A DNA stretch of 64,000 nucleotides from contig JARUKX010000018.1 of NCBI GenBank assembly GCA_029688825.1, positions 1 to 64,000 of the forward strand, written 5' to 3'. Below are positions 36,030-44,814 of this stretch, one piece after another. Position numbers and translations under genes: made by a program. The notes under the pieces were generated by a model. It did no database searches, had not been told where the DNA came from, and worked only from the letters and a program-made list of their open reading frames with translations. Position 1 is the first letter of the stretch. Each line of letters starts with the position of its first letter. This DNA comes from Haloarculaceae archaeon H-GB1-1 (GTDB lineage Archaea > Halobacteriota > Halobacteria > Halobacteriales > Haloarculaceae).

Positions 36030-36376
36030 CCGTGTCTACTGTCGCCCGTTCAGGAGTCCGGTGTCTCCGTATCGAACGGGTTTCACTCGCTAAACCAACG
36101 ATCACCGAGACGCACTCGTCAGACGGTTCACTCCGAGCTAACCAGTGACTTTCGGGCTCGAAGACGAAGGTACGTTTCACCGCTCTCGACCGGAGCACCG
36201 ACGATCGATTGCGAAGGCGGCTTCCGAGAAGCAGAGGCCACGACGATGAGACTGCTCAGGACGACCCCGTTCGGGACGCGACAAGCGACGGAAAGCGAAA
36301 ATCGAACGACCAGCACCTCGACGTCCCACGTGACCCAGCCGCTACGACGAGAGGAGAGCCGATGAATCTCATTCCA
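36030..36376. other. Intergenic region between convergent genes
   Basis: About 350 bases between the ends of the TauE-like and membrane-protein genes. No gene, repeat or strong signal was seen; ORFs on either strand here have no family features. Confidence 0.5.
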
Positions 36377-37042
36377 TCACGTACGTCGGCCGTGACGTCG
36401 ATAAGCGTCGAACAGAACGGGCATCCCGAGTGGGAACGCGAGAACCCCGAACGTCGCCAGCGCGGGTTTCGCGTAGGAGGAGTCGCGATAGGCGAGGTAC
36501 GTGGCACCTACGCCGAGGACTGTCACCGCATATGCGAGGTTGCTCCAGAGCGGGTCGTACGTCGAGCAGTAGCCCCAGCAGACGAGCGTGTACGAGGGGG
36601 CGTTCCACGTCGGCGGCTGGAGTTTGGGCCAGAAGAACCGGCAGTACGTGGTGAACGCGAGCATCACCGTCACGGGAAGCGCTGCAAGCCACGTACTCGG
36701 TCGAAACGAGCATCGTGACCCATAGCGGTGGTAGGCGTGCAACAGCACGAGCGGTAACGTGAAGACGACGAGCCACAGGCCGACGGTGTAGGTGACTGGC
36801 CAGTGTTCGATCCGTGGCTGAGTGGCGGCGACCCTGAGCGATTCGGGGAGCGTCGCCCACGGAAAGGACGGATCGGGGACGGAGTTCGTGAGAAAGGACA
36901 GTGCCATGAGGAGGACGCCAGTGATGAGTGCGTACACACCAATGCTCGTCACGCGTGCGATCGAGGGTGGTACCGGCCGGTGGCGCGCATCATCCCCGCC
37001 GGTATCTTCGACCGGGTCGGAATGGAGGGCATCCGCTCCCAT
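36377..37042 (-). CDS. Membrane protein of unknown function (five to six helices)
   Basis: A 221-residue integral membrane protein. Hydrophobic helices lie at about residues 32-52, 80-100, 115-135, 163-182 and 190-210. Two Cys-bearing segments (FTTYCRFFWP, then VCWGYCSTYD) sit in an extracytoplasmic loop. No known family was recognised. It is transcribed toward the TauE-like gene and lies upstream of it in the copper/sulfur island. A CTTTCGAAT motif lies 38 bases before its ATG. Confidence 0.7.
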   Translation of the reverse strand: MGADALHSDPVEDTGGDDARHRPVPPSIARVTSIGVYALITGVLLMALSFLTNSVPDPSFPWATLPESLRVAATQPRIEHWPVTYTVGLWLVVFTLPLVLLHAYHRYGSRCSFRPSTWLAALPVTVMLAFTTYCRFFWPKLQPPTWNAPSYTLVCWGYCSTYDPLWSNLAYAVTVLGVGATYLAYRDSSYAKPALATFGVLAFPLGMPVLFDAYRRHGRRT

Positions 37043-37160
37043 ACAACGAGATACGCTGGACTGATTGATTCCAGTTGTCCTTTCGAATCAGAAGTCGGCG
37101 GCTTCGAGTGGTTTGATTCTCGAATCCAGCAGTCGAGATAACGGGTGGGGTACCCAGAGA

Positions 37161-37322
37161 TTATCGAGCGAATCGGCCCCTGAGAGTCGCCAGCAACCCG
37201 GGCTGATCTTTCACCGCCTGTTCCGAGTCGTTGGACTCAGAACCCTCGGTCTCCTCCCCGTCTGCGTCGAGCCTCGCCGCTTCGTAGTCCGCAATCGCGT
37301 GAGCGACGTGGCGATTACACAT
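37161..37322 (-). CDS. Small acidic ORF, 53 aa
   Basis: An ORF from ATG 37322 (or TTG 37349), reading MCNRHVAHAIADYEAARLDADGE and so on, with an acidic middle and a basic end. It lies 46 bases from the membrane-bound regulator on the same strand. Codon use looks ordinary, but there is no family match, so it may be non-coding. Confidence 0.3.
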   Translation of the reverse strand: MCNRHVAHAIADYEAARLDADGEETEGSESNDSEQAVKDQPGLLATLRGRFAR

Positions 37323-37368
37323 ATGATAGGATACGACATCCAGGTACAAAACTGTTCGACAGCGCTAG

Positions 37369-37959
37369 CTAGCTGTGACTCTGCAGCAGGTCGTCACTCG
37401 GATAGATCCGGTACGTCCGTCCCTGCCGTTCCCGGTACAGCAGCCCGCGCTTCTCGAGGCCACTCACTGTCTGGCTCACCTTGCTCTTCGAGAAGTCCGA
37501 GCGATCCCGCAACTCGATCTGCGTAATACCGGGCGAGGAGAGCACCGGTTCGAGGATGCGACGTTCGTCATCCGGCAAGAGGTCCAACACGCGGGCCTGT
37601 GGCTGGGCTTCTGGATTGATTACTGCATTCGACTCGACGGGGCTTTCTGGTGAATCCGAGTGCTCTCGATCACTCGGACTTGACGTCGCATTCTGTGGAT
37701 GGTCGGCTGCGTCTGTACTGGTGAGATCGTCCCGAACGACGAGATACCCACCACCGATAACAGCTGAGGTGAGGAGAGTTCCGAGGACGTACCAGAGTGG
37801 ATTCGTTCCGTGAACAGCTCCCATCGACGTGCCCATCATCGAGCCCATCTGTTCGAAGGCCTGCTGTCGTTGGTACGCCTGCCAGCTGAGCAAACCGCCA
37901 CCGATGAGGACGCTAGCGACGAGGAAACCGACCACCGTGTCCGCCCGTCGCCGATTCAT
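37369..37959 (-). CDS. Membrane-tethered winged-helix transcription regulator with Met-rich loop
   Basis: A 196-residue protein. Two transmembrane helices (about residues 8-26 and 53-76) are joined by an external loop that is Met/Gln-rich (QMGSMMGTSMGAVHG). A Ser/Asp linker leads to a cytoplasmic winged helix (DDERRILEPVLSSPGITQIE and SQTVSGLEKRGLLYRERQGR). Such a regulator could sense an extracytoplasmic metal and act on DNA at the membrane. The Met-rich loop suggests Cu(I). It is next to the TRASH permease gene. Start chosen at ATG 37959; the ATG at 37968 is also possible. Confidence 0.8.
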   Translation of the reverse strand: MNRRRADTVVGFLVASVLIGGGLLSWQAYQRQQAFEQMGSMMGTSMGAVHGTNPLWYVLGTLLTSAVIGGGYLVVRDDLTSTDAADHPQNATSSPSDREHSDSPESPVESNAVINPEAQPQARVLDLLPDDERRILEPVLSSPGITQIELRDRSDFSKSKVSQTVSGLEKRGLLYRERQGRTYRIYPSDDLLQSHS

Positions 37960-38090
37960 CCCTCCCACCTCGATCTGACGTGATACCAGTTCATGCTCGA
38001 GCGTTGGCGATTCATCGGTGTACCAGTTGTGATTGACCGAGACAAGACTCGGGGCTATCTGGCCACGATCTCGGTATCGAACCGTGGCCT

Positions 38091-39494
38091 TCAGTGATGC
38101 TCATGGCTCTGGGAAGCTCCAGCTCCTGAGACCTGCGGGTGCTGATGCGCAAATTCGGAGGGGTGATTCTCGAACGAGCGCTTGCACCGCTTCGAGCAGA
38201 AGTAGTAGGTTTCGCCGTCGTGAGTGATGCTCGGCCCGCTATCGTCGGTCCGCATCCCACAGACCGGGTCGCGGTACTGCCCGGGCGCACCGAGCCCGCG
38301 CCAGTAGACGTAGAGGAGGAACCCGGAGAGGGCGAACGCGATTACGTTGAGGTAGAACGTGTAGTTCAGTTCGAAGTACGTCTGCTCGCTGGCGGTCTGC
38401 CCGCCGGCGAGGTTCGGGACGATACCGAAGGCGGTGAACAGTTCCTCCATGAGGAAGCCGGTGAACGCCATCGTCACGAAGAAGATACCGAGGATGTAGA
38501 GCATCACCTTCCAGCCGTAGTACTTGCGGTAGACGTTCAGCACGGGGATCGTGATGAGGTCGGCGTAGACGAACGCGATGACGCCGGCGAAGCTGATTCC
38601 TCCTCCCCACAGCGCGACGGCGAACGGGACGTTCCCCATACTCCCGACGAAGCTGATGACCGCGATGGCGACGCCCATGACGGCGTTCTCTGCGCTCACC
38701 AGGAGTCCCTCCCCCTGGAGAAAGAGTGCATTCCACACCCACTGCGGGACGAACACGATGACGAACCCCGAGATGAGAAAGCCCGCGATGACGTCCTTCC
38801 AAATCATCGACCACTCCTTGCGGTACTGGTTACCGACCTTGTACCACCCGCCCCACGAGAGCAGTTCGTCGCGCCACCCACCACTACTGGCAGCCTCCTG
38901 CTGGTAGGTCTCCAGACAGCCTGCCGAGCAGAACTTCAGCGTCTCCCCGCCGTCGGTCGTGAGCGAGTACCTGTCCTTGCCTTCCATCCCACATGTCGGA
39001 TCCTCGGTGACACCGTGTTCTCGATCGTGCTGATTCAATTCCTGGCGCACCTCGTCGAAGAGGTTCTCGGGGAGCGTCAGGTGAACGAGCAGCGCCATCA
39101 CAGCGATGAGAATGACGCCGCCCAAGAGTTCTGCGACGAGGAACTCCCAGCCCAGCAGGATGAGGATCATCAGTCCGAGTTCGACGATGAGGTTCGTCGA
39201 CGCAAACATGAACGCGAGGACGTTCACGGCGTGAGCGCCCTTCTTGAACAGGCCCTTTCCGATGGCGACTGCGCCGAAGCTACATCCGCTACTCGCCGCG
39301 CCGAATACCGTCGCTTTCGTCAGGCCACGCAAATTCTCCTCTCCGAGGACCTTCGCCATCCGTTCCTTCGAGACGTAGACCTGGACGAGGCTCGTGATTA
39401 GCAGACCCATGATGATCGCCCACGCCGCCGTCCAGAGGAACCCGACACCGATCCGCAACGACTCGAAAATACCGTCGAGGAGGACAGTTTGCAT
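38091..39494 (-). CDS. UPF0718/ArsP-like permease with two TRASH/YHS metal-binding domains
   Basis: A 467-residue membrane protein with about eight to ten helices and the family pattern VFGAASSGCSFGAVAIGKGLF. A YHS/TRASH domain is inserted between the two halves (PTCGMEGKDRYSL and KFCSAGCLETY), and a second one is at the C terminus (DPVCGM and YYFCSKRCKRSF), ending in a His-rich tail (HQHPQVSGAGASQSHEHH). TRASH domains bind soft metals. The family is proposed to export metal or metalloid species. A perfect palindrome sits 35-46 bases before the ATG. Confidence 0.88.
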   Translation of the reverse strand: MQTVLLDGIFESLRIGVGFLWTAAWAIIMGLLITSLVQVYVSKERMAKVLGEENLRGLTKATVFGAASSGCSFGAVAIGKGLFKKGAHAVNVLAFMFASTNLIVELGLMILILLGWEFLVAELLGGVILIAVMALLVHLTLPENLFDEVRQELNQHDREHGVTEDPTCGMEGKDRYSLTTDGGETLKFCSAGCLETYQQEAASSGGWRDELLSWGGWYKVGNQYRKEWSMIWKDVIAGFLISGFVIVFVPQWVWNALFLQGEGLLVSAENAVMGVAIAVISFVGSMGNVPFAVALWGGGISFAGVIAFVYADLITIPVLNVYRKYYGWKVMLYILGIFFVTMAFTGFLMEELFTAFGIVPNLAGGQTASEQTYFELNYTFYLNVIAFALSGFLLYVYWRGLGAPGQYRDPVCGMRTDDSGPSITHDGETYYFCSKRCKRSFENHPSEFAHQHPQVSGAGASQSHEHH

Positions 39495-39814
39495 ACATGA
39501 TCAATCGCAGGCATCGATTTTGTCATTTATTCTTAAGAATATGGCGTCAATTCCCCTCGAAAACTCGCATTCGAAAGTCCAGTCGGTCGGTGGTTCCGGG
39601 TGCCCGCTCTAACGAGGGATGTCCGTCGACGTCGACCGAGCGGTTTTCGGTCTTCATCCGATATTTCAGCTCATTCTTCAGGGAACCAGACTCCGGATAG
39701 GGGTCCTGTGTCCGGCGTTTACCGCACGGGTTCCTGGGTGGAACTCGACAGGACGAGCCGCTCCTTCGAATTGTAAGAGAAAGTCGATTGAATGAGTCCG
39801 GCGTCTCTCTACAT
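39495..39814. other. Divergent promoter region, 320 bases
   Basis: Shared by the TRASH permease (minus) and a small membrane protein (plus). It contains a 12-base palindrome (39529-39540) and an ATTCGAAAG motif (39569-39577). No gene was seen. Confidence 0.5.
39529..39540. promoter_or_regulatory. 12-base perfect palindrome ATTCTTAAGAAT
   Basis: Located 35-46 bases upstream of the permease ATG on the minus strand, overlapping or abutting its TATA-like region. It could be an operator for a dimeric regulator such as the Lrp-TRASH protein, or a fortuitous AT palindrome. Confidence 0.4.
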
Positions 39815-40111
39815 ATGAGCACGACTACCACATCCAACCCGCGTACGGTAGAAGCCACCGCCGAATCGATGCACCTCGATGCGCTGGCACTCGCGGGCGC
39901 TGCCGCAGTTGTCTCTGCCGCCGCAATGCTCCTGCTCGGCGTGTTCGACGCGACCGGCGTCCACGAGGGCGTGGTTGCGATGATGGAACAGTGGCACCTG
40001 TTCTTCGAACCGACCGTCGTCGGGACGGTGGCAGGCATCGCCGAGGCTGCTGTGGTCAGCTTCGTCCTGGTGTACCACTTCGCGTGGCTGTCCAACATAT
40101 TCGCGCGCTAA
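39815..40111 (+). CDS. Small two-helix membrane protein, resembling DUF5676
   Basis: A 98-residue protein from the ATG at 39815. Two helices (ALALAGAAAVVSAAAMLLLG and VGTVAGIAEAAVVSFVLVYH) are separated by a short loop with Met and His (EGVVAMMEQWHLFFEPT). The end FAWLSNIF resembles DUF5676 proteins found with metal-resistance genes. It is divergent from the TRASH permease and 15 bases upstream of the SRPBCC gene. Confidence 0.65.
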   Translation: MSTTTTSNPRTVEATAESMHLDALALAGAAAVVSAAAMLLLGVFDATGVHEGVVAMMEQWHLFFEPTVVGTVAGIAEAAVVSFVLVYHFAWLSNIFAR

Positions 40112-40126
40112 AAGAGGCGACAATCC

Positions 40127-40639
40127 ATGTACGTCACCGACAAAGCCGAAATCGACATCGATGCCACCCCTGATGAGATATGGGAATACGTGACCGACCC
40201 CGTCCACTGGACGGCGTCGAACCCCGAAGAACACTACGGACTCGAATACGACACGCCCGACAACCGTCCGCGTGAGGGTGCGACGTTCCACCAGCGCGAA
40301 GAGGTCGCGGGGATGTTCGCCGACCTACACGGTCGGTTCCCCTACATCGACCACCCGAATGTGGCAGTCTGGACGGGCACGGCGTACTATCCGCTCATTC
40401 GGGGACTCGTCACTGTTCGAATCCCGGAGGGTGGCACCATACGACTCGAAGAAACTGCAGATAGGACTCGGATGTCACACGCCGTCTGGATGGACTTCCC
40501 GAACAATCGTCGGGGTCGGCTGCTCAAATGGCTGTTCACGACTGTTTTCGATGGGAAGGCCAAGCTCTACGACCACACGAAAAAGGAGCTGGAGTTCTTC
40601 AAGAAGCGCTTGGAAGCTACAGCGACCACGCCAGAGTGA
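40127..40639 (+). CDS. SRPBCC (START/PYP) fold protein
   Basis: A 170-residue soluble protein. The N terminus (AEIDIDATPDEIWEYVTDPVHW) is typical of polyketide-cyclase/SRPBCC ligand-binding proteins, and a C-terminal helix follows (LLKWLFTTVFDGKAKLY). The ligand is unknown. It follows the small membrane protein in the same operon. Confidence 0.8.
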   Translation: MYVTDKAEIDIDATPDEIWEYVTDPVHWTASNPEEHYGLEYDTPDNRPREGATFHQREEVAGMFADLHGRFPYIDHPNVAVWTGTAYYPLIRGLVTVRIPEGGTIRLEETADRTRMSHAVWMDFPNNRRGRLLKWLFTTVFDGKAKLYDHTKKELEFFKKRLEATATTPE

Positions 40640-40665
40640 TCCCGACATGCGCTGCCGGCGCCCCA

Positions 40666-40946
40666 TCATCCCATCGAGCTGATGACCACGAAGAGATAGT
40701 AGACGCCGACGTAGCTGACGGTGATCGTACTCCCGATGCCGATGCCGCCAACGAGCGCGTTCTGCCTCACCCAGTAGTAGCTCGAGGCGAACGCGTACGC
40801 CTACGAGACACGAGAGCCGTCGACTGAACGAACAGGAAGTTGTGGTAATACGCGACGACGGTGAAGAGCATCCAGCTGCCAACGAAGACGTCGCGTGACG
40901 CTAGTCGAGCACGGATTCCGGTTACGAGTGACGTGTATCGAGACAT
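40666..40946 (-). pseudogene. Broken small membrane protein gene
   Basis: The ATG at 40946 begins MSRYTSLVTGIRARLASRDV, then one helix (WMLFTVVAYYHNFLFVQS). The second helix pair (AYAFASSYYWVRQNALVGG, then VGVYYLFVVISSMG) and its stop at 40666-40668 are in another frame, with an in-frame stop near 40800. A frameshift or small deletion near 40795-40825 explains this. An intact copy would be about 90 aa. Confidence 0.55.
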
Positions 40947-41071
40947 GTCGACTCTCGGTGTGTCTGACGTGTTTCGTGTCGCTTCTGGACGCCGGTCACG
41001 GGACCGTCGACGCGTCGACTCAGGGCTGGAGATGGAACCGCACGGGTGAGAAGGTGCTGACAGGGAGCCGG

Positions 41072-43696
41072 CTATCGAAGCCACCCGAGCAGTTTGTAGT
41101 CGTGGTCGGGGGTGTACCGGCGGAACAGCAGGCTGTTCGACAGCACCGACACCGACGAGAACGCCATCGCGCCGGCCGCGAGCACGGGCTGGAGCAGCCC
41201 CAGCGAGGCCAGCGGGATCATCGCCGTATTGTACCCCAGCGCCCACACGAGGTTCTGCTTGATCTTCGCGAGCGTCGCGTCCGAGATGCGGATTGCCTTC
41301 ACGACGTCTACCGGGTCGTCACGCATCAGCGTGACGTCGGCTGCTTCGATCGCAACGTCAGTGCCCGAACCGATGGCGGTACCGACGTACGCGACGGCGA
41401 GGGCGGGCGCGTCGTTGACGCCGTCACCGACCATCATCGCCTTTCGCCCTTCGTCCTGGATGCTCTCGACGGCGTCGGACTTGTCCTCGGGGAGGACCTC
41501 CGCCCGGACGTTCTCGGGGGCGATGCCGACCTGCTCGGCCACTGCTCGGGCGGTCCGCTCGTTGTCGCCGGTGATCATCATCACGTCGACGCCGCGCTCC
41601 TGCAGTTGGCTCACGGCATCCCTCGCACTCTCCTTGATCGTGTCGGCGTCGGCGACCACACCGACGAGTTCGCCCTCGTCCGTGCCTTCGGGCACGCGGG
41701 CGACCAGCATCGCCGTCTTCCCCTCGTTCTCGAGGCGCTCCATCGTCTCCTGGGCGGGCGAGGGATCGATCCCGTTGTCGCGGAGCAGCTTCCGATTCCC
41801 GACCAGCACTTCACTGTCACCGACGGTCGCTTTGATGCCGTGTCCGGGGACGTTCTCGAAGCTATCTGGATCGGTTACGTTGATGCCGCGATCTTTCGCA
41901 CCGTCGACGATGGCACGGGCGAGCGGGTGTTCGCTCCCGCTCTCGGCGGTGGCCGCGAGCCGCAGCACGTCGTCTTCGCTGAGGCGGTCACGTGCGGTTA
42001 GCTGGCCCCCATCGGTAGCGGGATCCCCGCCGTCTGCCACGGGTTGTCCGTTCCCGTCGAAGACGACCACGTCCGTCAGCTCCATCTCGCCTTTCGTGAG
42101 CGTGCCCGTCTTGTCGAAGACGACCGTGTCGACGTCCTTCGCTCGCTCGAGGACGTCACCGCCCTTGAACAGGACCCCGTTCTGAGCCCCGATGGTCGTC
42201 CCGACCATCGTCGCGGCCGGGGTCGCCAGTCCGAGTGCGCAGGGACAGGCGATCAGCACGGCAGACGCGAAGACGATGACGGCAAACTCGAAGACCGACA
42301 CACCGCCGGCGGCGACGGGACCGCCCGCGACGAGTCCCCAGAGTGGAAGCGCGTGAACGAAGCCAGCGAGGGCCTCGGGGAACAGGTACCAGACGAGGCC
42401 CCAGAGGACGGCGTTCGCGATGACCACGGGCACGAAGTACGCCGAGATGCGGTCCGCGAGGTTCTGGATGTCGGGCTGGCGCGACTGCGCTTCCTTCACC
42501 GTCTGCACGATCTGCTGGAGCGCGGTGTCCTTCCCGACCTTCGTCGCTTCCACGACGAGGACACCGTTCTCGTTGATGGTCGAGCCGACCACCTCGTCGC
42601 CCTCGCTCTTCTCGACGGGGACCGACTCGCCGGTGACCATCGACTCGTCGACCGCCGATTGGCCGTCGACGACGACCCCGTCCGTGGGGATCTGCTCGCC
42701 GGGTCGGACCTTCATCCGGTCGCCGACCGCGACGTCTTCCAGAGGAATCTCCTCCTCGGTGCCGTCCGCGCCGACGACGGTGGCCGTCTCGGCTTCCATC
42801 TCCAGCAGCTTCCGCAGCGCCTCGCCGGCCTGGCCCTTCGAGCGGGCCTCCAGGTAGTTACCGAGGGTGATGAACACCAGGATGAGCGCGGCCGTGTCGA
42901 AGTACAGCCCCCCGGCGATGGCACCCAGCAGGACCGCCACTGAGTAGACGTACGCGGTGGTCGAGCCCAGCGCGATCAGCACGTCCATGTTGGCGCGACC
43001 GTTCTTGACGAGCGCCTTGTAGGAGTTCTTGTAGAACGGCCAGCCGAGCACCAGCTGGACGGGCGTCGCGAGCAGGAACTCGACCCAGCCGAACTCGATT
43101 CCGAGAATCGTCTCCGGGAGGACGCCACCGCCGAGCAGGAACTTCTCGGCGAGGAAGAACAGCAGTGGGGCCGACAGCGCCGCACCAAACAGGGTCAGCC
43201 GGAACTGCCGACGAATCTCTTCTTCCCGAGCCGCCTCTCGGGCATCCCCTCCAGAGTCAGCCGCAGTCTCGGCGTCCTCACGGACGGGCGAGTACCCAGC
43301 GTCCTCGATGGCGTCGTAGAAGTCCGTGAGATTCGCCTCGGCCGGGTTGTACGTAACCTGTGCCTCGTCGGTCGCGAAGTTCACGTCCGCTGTGACGACA
43401 CCGGGCGTTCGCTCGAGTGCGTCCTGTACTGTCTCCGAGCAGTTCGCACACGACATATCCGTAATGCCGATGCTCACTGAATCCGTGACTGGAGAGTAGC
43501 CGGCGTCCTCGATGGCATCGAAGATCCGAGCGAGCGACGTTTCGTCCGGATCGTATTCTACACTCCCCTCGTCGGTCGCGAAATTGATGTTCGCGACCGA
43601 GACGCCATCGACGGATTCGACGGTTTCGGTGATGGTTTGCGAGCAGTTCGCGCAACTCATCCCCTGGATGTCTATCTGGCTTCGGCGCTGACTCAT
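41072..43696 (-). CDS. copA: Copper-exporting P1B-1 ATPase, CopA type
   Basis: An 874-residue heavy-metal ATPase. Two N-terminal HMA domains have MSCANC motifs, followed by eight helices, the actuator TGES, the intramembrane metal site CPC (IACPCALG), phosphorylation site [10 protein letters not shown], the SEHPLARAI nucleotide-domain motif and [14 protein letters not shown] places it in the Cu(I)-exporting P1B-1 group. It is transcribed away from the regulator at 43801. A TTTCGAAT motif lies 71 bases upstream of the ATG. Confidence 0.96.
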   Translation of the reverse strand: MSQRRSQIDIQGMSCANCSQTITETVESVDGVSVANINFATDEGSVEYDPDETSLARIFDAIEDAGYSPVTDSVSIGITDMSCANCSETVQDALERTPGVVTADVNFATDEAQVTYNPAEANLTDFYDAIEDAGYSPVREDAETAADSGGDAREAAREEEIRRQFRLTLFGAALSAPLLFFLAEKFLLGGGVLPETILGIEFGWVEFLLATPVQLVLGWPFYKNSYKALVKNGRANMDVLIALGSTTAYVYSVAVLLGAIAGGLYFDTAALILVFITLGNYLEARSKGQAGEALRKLLEMEAETATVVGADGTEEEIPLEDVAVGDRMKVRPGEQIPTDGVVVDGQSAVDESMVTGESVPVEKSEGDEVVGSTINENGVLVVEATKVGKDTALQQIVQTVKEAQSRQPDIQNLADRISAYFVPVVIANAVLWGLVWYLFPEALAGFVHALPLWGLVAGGPVAAGGVSVFEFAVIVFASAVLIACPCALGLATPAATMVGTTIGAQNGVLFKGGDVLERAKDVDTVVFDKTGTLTKGEMELTDVVVFDGNGQPVADGGDPATDGGQLTARDRLSEDDVLRLAATAESGSEHPLARAIVDGAKDRGINVTDPDSFENVPGHGIKATVGDSEVLVGNRKLLRDNGIDPSPAQETMERLENEGKTAMLVARVPEGTDEGELVGVVADADTIKESARDAVSQLQERGVDVMMITGDNERTARAVAEQVGIAPENVRAEVLPEDKSDAVESIQDEGRKAMMVGDGVNDAPALAVAYVGTAIGSGTDVAIEAADVTLMRDDPVDVVKAIRISDATLAKIKQNLVWALGYNTAMIPLASLGLLQPVLAAGAMAFSSVSVLSNSLLFRRYTPDHDYKLLGWLR

Positions 43697-43800
43697 TAGA
43701 TACTCGTACGGCCCTCTTATTCAATCGGTTTCCCCTTTCAGATGTTCAGAGATAGGGGGAGAGAAGTTTCGAATGCAAAGCAGTCTAGCAGCCACTCTAC

Positions 43801-44400
43801 TCAATCGGCACCCTGCTGAAGTTGCTCGTATTTCTCCTCGAATCGGGATTCACACGATGGACAACAGAATTGGTACAACTCCTCGTCGATACGGGTCGCT
43901 GTCCCCTCGCTATCGACCGTATTCCCGCACTGGGCACAGGTGAGTGCGAACTCCGTCCCGCCCAGATCGGGCGACCAATCAGCGCCTGCCAGGAGCGTCA
44001 CTCCGAAATCTGCGATTGCGCCGTCTTCGAGCGTGTCGTCGAGCCAACTCGCCACATCGTTGTCCGGGACTCGCGCATAGACGACCAGATCAGCTTCAGC
44101 GGTGGTGAATACGTGTTCGACCGCACCCTCGTTGAGCAGGGCATCTTTGAGTGACGCGACTCCTGGACCGTCAGCGGAGACGTCCAGCGTCAGCAACACC
44201 GGAATCCCCTTCCGGAGTTGTGAGTGATCGACGTCCAGCGTGAACCGGTTGATGATGCCCATCTCCTCCAGTCTCGCTACCCGATCCGATACCGCCGGTG
44301 CCGAGAGACCGACGGCATCAGCGATGTCACTGTACGGGCGACGAGCGTTCGACATCAGAAGCTGGAGAATCTCGAGGTCGATTTCGTCGAGGTCGCGCAT
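43801..44400 (-). CDS. Lrp/AsnC regulator with C-terminal TRASH metal-sensing domain
   Basis: A 199-residue regulator. It has an AsnC winged helix (DLEILQLLMSNARRPYSDIA), a middle RAM/ligand domain and a TRASH zinc-knuckle (LTCAQCGNT, then QFCCPSCESRF). Haloarchaeal relatives of this architecture are linked to regulation of the copper ATPase (studied in Halobacterium). It is directly upstream of copA on the same strand and divergent from copZ-copB. Confidence 0.9.
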   Translation of the reverse strand: MRDLDEIDLEILQLLMSNARRPYSDIADAVGLSAPAVSDRVARLEEMGIINRFTLDVDHSQLRKGIPVLLTLDVSADGPGVASLKDALLNEGAVEHVFTTAEADLVVYARVPDNDVASWLDDTLEDGAIADFGVTLLAGADWSPDLGGTEFALTCAQCGNTVDSEGTATRIDEELYQFCCPSCESRFEEKYEQLQQGAD

Positions 44401-44485
44401 ACTCGTACAAACGGCGACGAATGACTAAAGCATCTCGGCGAAATACGCTTGGTTTCTAAACTTTGGATCGTCTACGACCCACTAG

Positions 44486-44515
44486 TTCGAAGGGAGAATT
44501 CGCATAAGAACGGGG
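44486..44515 (+). promoter_or_regulatory. Promoter block shared with TauE (copZ copy)
   Basis: TTCGAA at 44486-44491 followed by AGGGAGAATTCGCATAAG (44491-44508); the ATAAG acts as TATA-like element about 25-30 bases upstream of the GTG at 44533, so the transcript is nearly leaderless. Matches 35161-35178. Confidence 0.55.
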
Positions 44516-44532
44516 AGCGTACGTATTCGTGT

Positions 44533-44730
44533 GTGTCAACAATCATCACTGTCGAGGGAATGACCTGTGGCCACTGTGAGCAGACCGTCGAAGAAGCGCT
44601 TCAGGAGGTGAGCGGTGTGACCGACGCGACTGCCGATCGAGAGGCCAAACAGGCCAGCGTCGATGGTGACGCTGAACCCACAGTGCTCGTTCAGGCCGTC
44701 GAAGACGCTGGATACACGGCGTACGCCTGA
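44533..44730 (+). CDS. copZ: Copper chaperone CopZ-like HMA protein
   Basis: A 65-residue HMA-domain protein from the GTG at 44533. The MTCGHCEQTVEEAL motif binds Cu(I) via two Cys. It lies 84 bases upstream of the CopB ATPase gene and is divergent from the Lrp-TRASH regulator. Longer in-frame starts upstream fall inside or before the promoter block and are rejected. Confidence 0.9.
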   Translation: MSTIITVEGMTCGHCEQTVEEALQEVSGVTDATADREAKQASVDGDAEPTVLVQAVEDAGYTAYA

Positions 44731-44814
44731 ACACTGTCGTCCCGCGTCACGCCAGACTCCCTGCCCCTACAGCCATCACTATCCGGCGCGTACTCTCAGA
44801 GACTCCGATGAGCT

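Noticed and set aside
38139-39401. 420-aa plus-strand ORF opposite the permease
   Set aside because: Antisense shadow, acidic low-complexity translation.
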